A stretch of 64,000 bases of DNA from Hermetia illucens (lineage: Eukaryota; Arthropoda; Insecta; Diptera; Stratiomyidae). Below, one piece after another: positions 56,061-64,000 of the stretch. Location of the stretch: assembly GCF_905115235.1 (NCBI RefSeq), contig NC_051851.1:156502692-156566691 (forward strand), written 5' to 3'. The position numbers were made by a program, and so were the translations under genes. The notes under the pieces are model-generated. The model made no database searches, was not told where the DNA came from, and worked only from the letters and a program-made list of their open reading frames with translations. The stretch's first letter is position 1. The number at the start of each line of letters is the position of its first letter.

Positions 56061-56342
56061 ACATTTAAAAATGGCGGAACAATTCATTTTGGATCTAGGC
56101 CTTGAAGCGTATTATAGTACTTGATTGAAGATAGTGACTGCACACATTAGCAGCCAATCTAGTCAGCATTACGCTCGCCAGGGATTATTACCTTGATTTG
56201 AGCTAGGAATGCATTCACACATCAGTCGACTGATATCCGATATCCAGTCACGATACAAAAATCCGTTCAGCCAGCGAAATTTGAACTACGAGCTTCCATT
56301 GCGATAGTTTAGTGCTCTAACCACTGTGCCATCTGGACGCAG
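56061..56342 (-). mobile_element. tRNA-derived SINE, full length
   Basis: Read from 56342 on the minus strand: a tRNA-like head with a clear A box TGGCACAGTGGTTAGAGC (56331-56314) and a weak B box AGTTCAAATTTC (56286-56275); a unique body; then a 3' part GGCCTAGATCCAAAATGAAT (56100-56081) and GTTCCGCCAT followed by A/T-rich sequence. The 3' part is shared with the fragment at 12493-12603 and resembles the tail of LINE X at 10457-10500. Confidence 0.75.
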
Positions 56343-56581
56343 TAAAAGGAAAACTTGCATCAAAAATAGCTTTTCGGAAGTCGAAACGACTACACTCCCC
56401 TTAAATGGTTTATCAGATATTTTTGGGTACGCACCATGTGAAAATTTTCCGCACTCGCGGGGGTTGGCTATATTAATAGAATCATATCATAACAAACAAT
56501 GATTTGCGTAAACTAGAGGTCAAACATATGCTAGATAAGGTGGATTGGACCAAACCCTCAATGAGCTGAGCCATTTGCCAA

Positions 56582-56587
56582 TCAGTC
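56582..56587 (+). promoter_or_regulatory. Initiator TCAGTC of FOXRED1-C
   Basis: CCAATCAGTCGCAA ahead of the ATG, as in copy B. Confidence 0.5.
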
Positions 56588-56609
56588 GCAACCGAACGCT
56601 ACCTCAAAG

Positions 56610-58182
56610 ATGTTGATCTTTCCGTTAAGCAGATCCGGCTTAGCCAAATTCCGGCCTCTTCACCGACCTTTCTCACAGAAAATCATAAGTCAGGACAAGC
56701 AAACCAAACCCTATCGCAAGCCCAACAGTCCCGCCAGTCCAGTAAGTTGCACATCAGACACTTTCCCTACGAAATGCGATGTGGCGATTATCGGCGGCGG
56801 TGGGATGGGGTCTTCCACGGCTTACTTTCTCAAAAAGAAAGCCGGACGCGATCTGAATGTTGTTGTAGTGGAGCGAGACAGTGCGGTAAGATGAGTGGAG
56901 ATAATCAAGAGATTTCGTCAAAGTGATAACGACTACATCTTCCCAACAGTACAAGAAAGCGTCGACACCGCTATCGGCGGGATGCTTGCGCCAGCAATTC
57001 ACTGTCGAGGAAAATGTGTTGATGTCTCGGTTCGCGGCGGAATTCCTGCACTCATTCAGGTCAGAGATCGGTGACGAGGTTGATCCTAATTTCAAATCGT
57101 ACGGAAACCTCTACATGGTGGATGAGAAGAATGCGGAGAGACTTGCACAGGGAGTAGCGCTTCAAAAGCAGCTCGGGGTTAAGAGTGATCTCCTATCGAA
57201 TGATCAGTTGAAGGCAAAATTTCCGTGGATCAACCCGGTTGGGGTCGGTTTAGGTAAGAATTTGGTTGGCTTCAGAATTGTTCTCGTTAATTGAGGACTG
57301 TTCGGTTTAAAGCTTCTTACGGTTGCGTGGATGAAGGGTGGTTCGATCCCTGGGCACTGCTGACCGGACTGCGAAAGAAGGCGCAGGCACTGGGAGCCGT
57401 TTATGTTGATGCTGAAGTGATCGATTTTGAGTTCAAATCGAAAGACGGAGCGGAATATGATGCGGTAGACAAGATCGTTGTCAGGACAGCCAAAAACGAG
57501 CAAAGAACGATTGAGTTCGATAAGTGCTTACTGTCTGCAGGCGCTTTTTCCGGTGAACTAGCGAAAAAGGCGAGGATAGGAACGGGAACTGGACTTTTAA
57601 GTACGTCTTTGCCAGTCGAGCCAAAGTAATTGCAATGCTTTCTTCTATTAATAATTTTTGGCACAACTAAACTGACTTCTTTCCAGGAAGCGTTACATCT
57701 ACGTTATAAACTCTCAAGGTCAAAACGGCCCGCCGTTAACAGGTCCCCAAGTCCGCGATACGTCGCAAGTCTACTTCCGTCCGGAGGGTCCAAACTTCAT
57801 CACCAGCCGATCGCCACCGGATGACCGAGAGCCTTCTGTCGACAATCTTGACGTCGATTTGGACTTTTTCGATACTGATATTTGGCCGCACTTGGCATAT
57901 CGCTTCCCCGCTTTTGAGTCCCTGAAGGTAGTTGGTTCGTGGGCGGGATATTACGATCAGAACACGTTCGACCAGAATGGAGTCATCGGGAAGCATCCGG
58001 CGTACGACAATTTCTACATCGCGGCAGGATTCAGTGGACACGGCATACAGAAGGTTCCGGCGGTTGGACGGGGCATGGCTGAGCTGATTGTAGACGGCCG
58101 TTTTAAGAGCATCGACCTCAGCATATTCGGCTTCGAACGACTGATCGAGCGGCGACCGGTGCAGGAGCTGGCAATCGCCTGA
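56610..58182 (+). CDS. FOXRED1: FOXRED1-like mitochondrial FAD oxidoreductase, copy C (four exons)
   Basis: Exons 56610-56885, 56950-57253, 57313-57625 and 57687-58182 give 462 residues. N-terminal presequence MLIFPLSRSGLAKFRPLHRP is basic. CDVAIIGGGGMGSSTAYFLK holds the FAD-binding turn. Other marks are STPLSAGCLRQQFTVEENVL, YGCVDEGWFDPWALLTGLRK and AGFSGHGIQKVPAVGRGMAE. Exon 1 and exon 2 lengths are identical to copy B (276 and 304 bases), as are exons 3 and 4. The gene lies tail to tail with Rpn3, only 135 bases apart, and shares its GC-richer coding style; it is probably the founding locus. Predicted role as in the other copies: a mitochondrial FAD protein for complex I assembly. Exon 3 starts ASYG where A and B have AAFG. 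Intact. Confidence 0.92.
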
Positions 58183-58277
58183 AACTGTTTAAGTGAAATT
58201 AAAGGACGAAAACGGTTATTCTACGAATTAGTAAATATATTTCATGTTAAGCAATTAAATCGACCGAATCAATTCGA

Positions 58278-58283
58278 AATAAA
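58278..58283 (+). terminator. Poly-A signal of FOXRED1-C
   Basis: AATAAA, 96 bases after the stop and 35 bases before the Rpn3 stop on the other strand, so the two 3' UTRs probably overlap. Confidence 0.45.
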
Positions 58284-58317
58284 CGAAAACTTGGAAAACC
58301 CTAACTCCCACAAGCGT

Positions 58318-59871
58318 TTAAAATCCGTCATCGTCGTCCTCAGCCATTTCTTTCGCCAGTTCCAAGTCCTGCTGTTCTCGTTCCCGTCGCTCCTCGGCGC
58401 TTTCCAAATCCTTTCCGTACGATTTCGGCGGATATCGCATCGCCTTCACGCTCTGGTTGTGCAAATCCAAACAGAACGAGATTCGTTGATGGAACGCCAG
58501 CTGCGGTTCCCGCGTGCTGTAGATATCTGTGCTCTCCTTGCTGCGCATGTAGCCTTGTCCTGGGTCGAGTGTCGCCTCGATAACGCCATCCCTGATGGCC
58601 TTGGCCACAATGAACTCTGCGTCCTCGGCCGAATCGAGGCCGAGCTTTTTGGCGATGTCTTGTGGCGAAATCCGCGAGTAGGAGAGCCCAATCGACCGGA
58701 TGGCGGTCTTGATCACGTTGTGCCGCAAGCGGATGATGAGCGTGTAAGTGTGGTCCTGCTGGAACTTGGGTCCGAAGTTCTCGACCACCTCACCGAACCG
58801 CTGGAGGTTGCCTAGACGCACAGCCTGTGTGAGTTGAAAGTATGGCGCCAGGGACTTACGAAGGGCAGCTTGGCGGAATATCTGGCGCTCGGGGATGTTG
58901 CCCAGGAGGAGCTCGACTACGATGATTAGCTTCTGGACGGTCTGGCGGAAGCCAACTGCGGCGTGTTGAGGTGCCTTCCTTAAAGCTTGTACCAAGTGTT
59001 TATGCGCGACACTGTACTCCAGTTTCGCGGCCTTAATGCGGCCCAGGTAGTACAGGAATCGAGCCCATTCGTTGTTACTGGCTGACTCGGGGAACACTGA
59101 CTTCTTGACCAGTTTGTCCGCCTGGTCGTACAGCGAATAGTGCAAGTAGTTCCGGAGCAAGCAGTTTATGATGACCGCCTGTCCCTCGAAATCATTCCTG
59201 AGCGTGGCTGTGCGCAGGCGAGCGTGCAAGAACTGTCGGATACTCTCCAAGTTGTTGGTGAGCTCGGCAATGCGCGAGTGATAGAAGTACGACTTGGCCG
59301 CGATCAGATCCAGAGTTCTCCGGTTCTGGCTCGTCATTTTCTTCATCAGCGCCTCTGAACATTGCATTGCTTTGGGCAGCAGCTTATCATCCAAAAGGCG
59401 TACGAGCGTGAGCAAGTGGAAATAGACATCGACCTCGGGCACTGGCGGCTTCGTGGCTGGTCTGCTCTTCAAACCCTCAGGCTCGTGAGCTCCTGGCGCT
59501 GGTGGGGGGATGTACGACACAATTGTATCTCGCTCGGCTCCCTGCGGATACAGATGAGTGGCCAAATGCTTGAGAACAATGGGATTTGTCTTGCGACGTG
59601 TGTTGGGCAGACCGCGCAAAACACGAAGAATGTACCTAAAAACAAAGCCAGTTTCCCATCAATTCTCGCTACCCCCAGGACAAAAGGTGACTACAAACCT
59701 CGGCTCCTTACTCGTCACAGCCTTCTCGATCTGCCTGCATTGCTCCCTGATCTCCTGGATCGTAAGCAAGTCAGCATCTTTCTTTGCCGTCTCTGCATCC
59801 TCGGCCGTGCCGGCATTGTCTGCATTTTCCATCTCAACATCTTGAATTGCCGTTTCTTGTTGGACAGTCAT
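58318..59871 (-). CDS. Rpn3: 26S proteasome regulatory subunit Rpn3/PSMD3 (two exons)
   Basis: Exons 59699-59871 and 58318-59635 join (donor AG/GTTTGT, acceptor TTTTTAG/G) to 496 residues, against about 494 in Drosophila. The N-terminus is acidic ([20 protein letters not shown]). [20 protein letters not shown] crosses the intron, then [20 protein letters not shown]. The middle is a TPR/PCI-type helical solenoid ([43 protein letters not shown]). The PCI winged helix is near residues 350-430 ([23 protein letters not shown]). The C-terminus is basic then acidic, ending [10 protein letters not shown]. Rpn3 is a scaffold subunit of the 19S lid of the 26S proteasome. Highly conserved and single-copy; a broken C-terminal scrap lies at 48.4 kb. 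Confidence 0.97.
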
Positions 59872-60829
59872 GATTTCCGTGTGACTTCACTAACTCTTTC
59901 TCAAATAATTTATCTAGTTTTTCACTCACAACGTTTTGGAAATTAAATTCGTGCAAAACTAGTCGCTGATTGGATTACTTTGAAGTTTTCACTCGGCCGT
60001 CAAAAACTGTCGAGTAATAAACATGGCCGAGGTTCGAATTGGGGTTGACAGATGGAATGTGCATTTCGAAAGGAAATGTGAGGTGAAATGTGACGTATTC
60101 ATACGTTAAGTGTTTTATTTAACAAAATTAAAATAAAATAAAATTTAATCAAACAAACAGAGTTTCAATGCAAAGTAAAAGATATATTGAAAAGATGTTA
60201 AATAGTCGAATTGAGTCTTAATTCGTTGAGTTGATTTTCGTTTCGTTACTGTATTATTTTCCGTTCTTAAACATTTTTTTAATGGATAAATTATTTACTT
60301 TTCCGGATAAATAAAAATAGATAATGCATTCTAAAGAAAAAATTGCTGATAAATTCACTAATCTAACGAATATTGAGAAGTATTAATAATTTGAAGGGAA
60401 TGTCCTGCTGAAAAAACGGTGATGGTTTCCATTTTTAATTTGAAGAAAAACAAGTTGTGTCATTTATGGGCCAACCAATTTGAAACTTCCGGGGTCACCA
60501 AGCTAGGTAAGCGGCTCATCAACCGTAATAATTGGCTTTGGAATGGCGATACTCAACTGAAGATCCATGAAAAGAAACGCTTCTATCACTAATTTCACGA
60601 GTAGAAAACGGTGGACAATTGGCAAAATTACAAAAAAACGAACTGGGAAACAAAGAAAGCGATCGCTGTAACCCGAGCGGTCCATTACAAAGATTTTTAC
60701 GATACGACTTGTCAAAAACCGACACCAACGCACACATGATATCGAACACTTCTGTTATGTTAATCACAAGAATGGTACGTTGTTCAAAGGTGGTGGTCAA
60801 AGGGTAGTATAGGTTCCAAGGTACCCACG
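59872..60829. other. Rpn3 upstream region and AT-rich intergenic DNA
   Basis: 59872-60000 should hold the Rpn3 promoter; no TATA box or TCAGT initiator was seen, as usual for housekeeping genes. 60100-60450 is very AT-rich and non-coding. Nothing recognised at 60450-60829. Confidence 0.5.
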
Positions 60830-62050
60830 ACGGAACATAAAACCCGCCTGCTGAACCAACACAATAGCACTACTACCAAACTCTATCTCCACTTCCACGT
60901 GGTGACCGCTGGTAGCTCGTTCTTAACGAAAAGCTGCAGACGGAGAAGGACGAAGGCAAGTCTCCCGCGCCTAAAAACGGGGCAAATTGTACCAACTGGT
61001 CCTCCAGGTTAGGGTTTGATAAGGTTGACAACCCTACATGGAAAACAACTTATTTCGAAGCCAGAACAGCACAACAAGAGCCTCGGACTGGTCGGATTTT
61101 ACAACGGCGAACCCGGCAAAGACAAAGGAATAACGATTTGCGCATTTTCTCATGAAACTTGCGCTCCCTGTACAGAGATGCAGCTGCCAAGCAACTAGCC
61201 GATACCCTGTCTCAATATGGGACTGAAGTAACAACTTTACAGGAGATGCGTTGGACAGGGACCGGTTTTCTGGAGAAGAGTCGCTATACCATATATTATA
61301 GCGGCCATCCAGTGCTCGGAGTAGGTTTTTTAGTCAAGCAAAAAATGAAACCTACTGTTATCAGCTTTGAAAACATAAGCGAACGGCTATGCACTCTGCC
61401 CTTGCAAGGCAAATTTAGAAATATAAGCCCCATTAACGTTCACTAGTTCAGTGCGTGATTTGCGTGGAAAGCGGTTCACAAATATACGTGGGCCTCTCCA
61501 GATGGGACCACTTTCAACCAAATTGACCACGTGCTGATCGAGCGTCGCCACCTCTCAGCTTTGATGATCACTTATAAGAGGGAAATGGATGCCGCAATAA
61601 CCGCAGTCACCAGAGATCCTGGAGATGAAGCATCACAATCACCTGGTGTGATGATGAATGTAAGCTAGCAACGGAACGGAAGAATGCTACATACCGAACC
61701 CCAGCGAGCAGAGAAGCGACTTCACAGACGGAAAAAGGAAGCCTGGGAGAACCAACAGGTCAGTGAACTCGAAAAGTACAGGGAGCAACCGCACCAGGCG
61801 CAGAAGTTTTACCAACAAGTCAGCAGGATGAAGCCTTATACACTTCGATGCTGATCCTGCCGAGACAAAGAGGGAAATCTGATTTCCGACAGAGTAGACA
61901 TATTGGAGCGATGGGTTGAGTATTTTGATGAACTGCTCAATAACCAGAATATCGGCGAGCGGCCAGAGTAAAACTGTACACGACCATGAGAGAATTCGGT
62001 ATCCCAACGAAATTGGAGGAATCCATCCACTTCAAGTCCACTGTTTTGTT
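60830..62050 (+). mobile_element. LINE family X, copy 2 with deletions
   Basis: Leader piece KLQTEKDEGKSPAPKNGANC and QQEPRTGRILQRRTRQRQ (60930-61130) match copy 1. The endonuclease (YRDAAAKQLADTLSQYGTEV, LQEMRWTGTGFLEKSRYTIY, GVGFLVKQKMKPTVISFENI, SERLCTLPL) is open at 61159-61446. At 61480-61560 comes SPDGTTFNQIDHVLIERRHL. The linker (LHRRKKEAWENQQVSELEKY, KFYQQVSRMKPYTLRC, CRDKEGNLISDRVDILERWV) runs to NNQNIGE at 61960. Then a short piece RVKLYTTMREFGIPTKLEE joins directly to IHFKSTVLFYTK, so most of the RT is deleted. Confidence 0.75.
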
Positions 62051-62139
62051 TTACACAAAACCTTAAAAATCATTCGGGTTGATACGGTCGTAATTTAGGC
62101 ATTAATTTTCATTTTGCTTTAAGTGGACCCCACAGTTCA

Positions 62140-64000
62140 ATGATCAGGAGGGTACGCTAACCGTCGAGACACCAAGATGCACACAGCTAAATAAAGAGGA
62201 AGACTCGTAGTACCTTTAAATGCTGCTGTTCCGGGAAAAGGTACAGACGAAATCGCTGAAACTTGACAGATGGTCTTGGATATAAACCGAGTGGGAGCGC
62301 ACTCGATGTTCTTGTAGAAGACGAAGTGGAAAGGTTTATCAGGAAATTCACGGGAGTTATGAAGCATATGCGATCTACTTCGAAAACGTCTGTAAAGGCG
62401 TAAAAACGGGCTGAAGGAGGTGGAGGAAGTCCTGGATTGCATTTTCTTTTACAGGCGAAAATGTGACATCAAAAGATACGCAAAAAGCCAAAGCAACCGC
62501 ACTTTCCGCGGATAACACCGGTGTTAACTGGGGAAAAAGCGCGAGAAGGAAAAAAACTTGATCCAGGAAGTCTCCGGGGTCTAACAGGTGAAGGCAGAAA
62601 GGGACAGCAAGAAACAATGTGTAGTGTTGTTGGAATATAGTTTGTCTAAAGTTACCGCGGACACGAATGCTGCAGCAGCAAAAGAAAAGGTGGGAAAACG
62701 AACAGGACTAGATCGCATAGACGATCATGGGTATCATGTAAGGCGACTACACTTCCTAGCGAAGATAGCAGCTTGCAGCTGAGGCCCAAATTAAAATGAC
62801 AACAACACCAATATCAGCAGCAGCAACATTAAACATGAGAGATTTCATTATAAATCCCTTAGCAAGGAACGAGAAGTTACGACGGGCACTTACTGAAAAA
62901 GTAGAAAGACCCACTGTCCCAACAGTAAAGGCGACTGGAAGTGAAAAACGGAGTGACACCGTAAAAACTAAGAGCCATGGCGGTCGAAAAGGAAAGACGC
63001 CATCGAATTCGAACCCCTGCGTGGCTCCCCTTTGTCGGAAAAAAAGGGTGACGTCCTCCCCACTCAGGCGGAAATGCAAGTCATCTCTCCGGAGAGGATG
63101 GACCTTATCCGAAAGACAAGGGTAGAGGAAGAGAGGCTGCTCAAGAAGTGCGGGGTGGTTCTACGGAAAATGTAGGCTGCTACCATCGTCGAGGCACACA
63201 CCTCCATGGATGTCAAAAATGGCATAATGGAGATGGAAGAGCTGCTGACCTTATTGCACCCCAGCGAAACTCCTGGAAGGCAACCGAAGAGGAACTGATT
63301 AAAAAACTAGTGCAACCACTAGCTGCACAAAGGGGGAACAAATAATCGACAAAAGGAAGCGAGGGGAAAAGAGCGTGTAAGAAGGATTCCGCGAGGTGGC
63401 AAGTAAGAGGACTAAGCATCATCGAAAAAGGAGAAAACTCAGCAACAACAACTTAAGTTGAATAGAGACAGCAGTGGCTGCAGCAAAGTCGAGGTCAACT
63501 ACAACGGCAATATCAGAGCGAAAGAAAAAGAGAAGGCAAACCACGATTAGAGGCCATTCTCATTAAGACAAACGAAGAGAGATCTTTCTCGGAAGTTCTT
63601 CCAGAAGTCGGCATCAACGCCAAACCAGAAGACACTGGGGTAGCTTTCTATTCTTTCCGGTGGACTCAAACCGCCGATATATTTGTTGAGCTTGGGTCGC
63701 AGATTGATAAGGAGAGTACATTCTGCGAGACAGTCCAGGGCATTCTAGGACCGAAAGCAGTGGTTTCCAGCCTAGAACACTCTTGCAATAAGGGTTGGAT
63801 TGTCTCTCTAATATAGAGGAGGTGGAGGAGGCGATAAAAAGGGATTACCCAGATGTGAGCAATCTTAAGGTGCGAGTAACGTCTGTCAACTCCAGAGGAC
63901 CAAAAATGGGTATGAAAAGGCAGCGAGCCAACTTCTCTATCGTGAGAAAATAAAGATCGGGTGGATATTTGCAGAATAAGACGAAGGGTAATTTCAGTTC
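62140..64000 (+). mobile_element. R1-type LINE, ORF1 part, runs off the window
   Basis: The best part is 63550-63990: ILIKTNEERSFSEVLPEVGI and GVAFYSFRWTQTADIFVELG, then EEVEEAIKRDYPDVSNLKVR, VTSVNSRGP and KIKIGWIFAE. This is the R1 ORF1 core (LIKPxxGxSYAEVLxEI...VLLELG...VRVTxxNSRGxxxA...KIGWxxCR). Further upstream an open ORF at 62796-63125 (MTTTPISAAATLNMRDFI) and EELLTLLHPSETPGRQPKRN (63230) fit the disordered N-terminal part. ORF2 would lie beyond the right edge. Frame changes present. Confidence 0.6.

Noticed and set aside
58291-58815. 174-residue plus-strand ORF over Rpn3
   Set aside because: It is the antisense of the Rpn3 C-terminal exon; Rpn3 is certain.
1-64000. CRISPR arrays, bacterial operons or a biosynthetic cluster
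   Set aside because: No regularly spaced repeats and no bacterial gene organisation; introns and LINEs show an insect genome.

Overview
This window looks like a repeat-rich insect genome, most likely a dipteran. The reasons are an eye-catching set of insect-type genes (a 26S proteasome Rpn3 gene with a 496-residue product, three genes for the mitochondrial oxidoreductase FOXRED1, two genes for small secreted MBF2-family proteins), arthropod TATA and TCAGT core promoters, small introns, and LINE families typical of insects (R1, LOA/I-like, Jockey and others), plus a Helitron, a tRNA-derived SINE and a mariner-like relic. No bacterial operons, rRNA genes, tRNA genes or CRISPR arrays were seen.

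Layout. 0-6 kb: decayed LOA-type LINE followed by an R1-clade 3' fragment. 6.6-7.8 kb: MBF2-family gene 1 on the minus strand. 7.8-16.6 kb: a graveyard of LINE pieces (families called X and Y here) with a SINE fragment and a hammerhead-ribozyme-like repeat. 16.7-19.8 kb: a 5'-truncated R1-clade LINE with a 15-bp target duplication, inserted in an older LINE. 19.9-21.6 kb: a complete-ended but short Helitron. 22.8-24.3 kb: MBF2-family gene 2, a segmental copy of the first. 25.3-27.2 kb: minus-strand copy of LINE family Y. 29.4-31.0 kb: FOXRED1 copy A. 33-37.2 kb: LINE pieces and a Ty3/gypsy fossil. 37.4-44.0 kb: an old LINE split by a young, full-length LOA-type LINE with both ORFs open. 45.3-48.6 kb: FOXRED1 copy B, mariner-like relic, Rpn3 pseudogene fragment. 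50-56.3 kb: gypsy fossil, LOA-type, R1 and Jockey pieces, SINE. 56.6-59.9 kb: FOXRED1 copy C and Rpn3, arranged tail to tail. 60.8-64 kb: second copy of LINE family X and an R1-type ORF1 running off the end.

How it fits together. The host genes are few and their story is duplication: FOXRED1 exists in three intact four-exon copies with identical intron positions, and the copy B block carries a broken scrap of Rpn3 in the same place and orientation as the intact Rpn3 next to copy C, so FOXRED1 and Rpn3 were duplicated together. The MBF2 genes are a separate duplication that includes their promoters. Everything else is mobile-element history, with clear nesting: young LOA in old LINE, R1 in old LINE, a 55-bp LOA stub in a gypsy fossil and a SINE in LINE X. 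Exon joins and element boundaries were worked out by reading the sequence by eye; no database search was possible.
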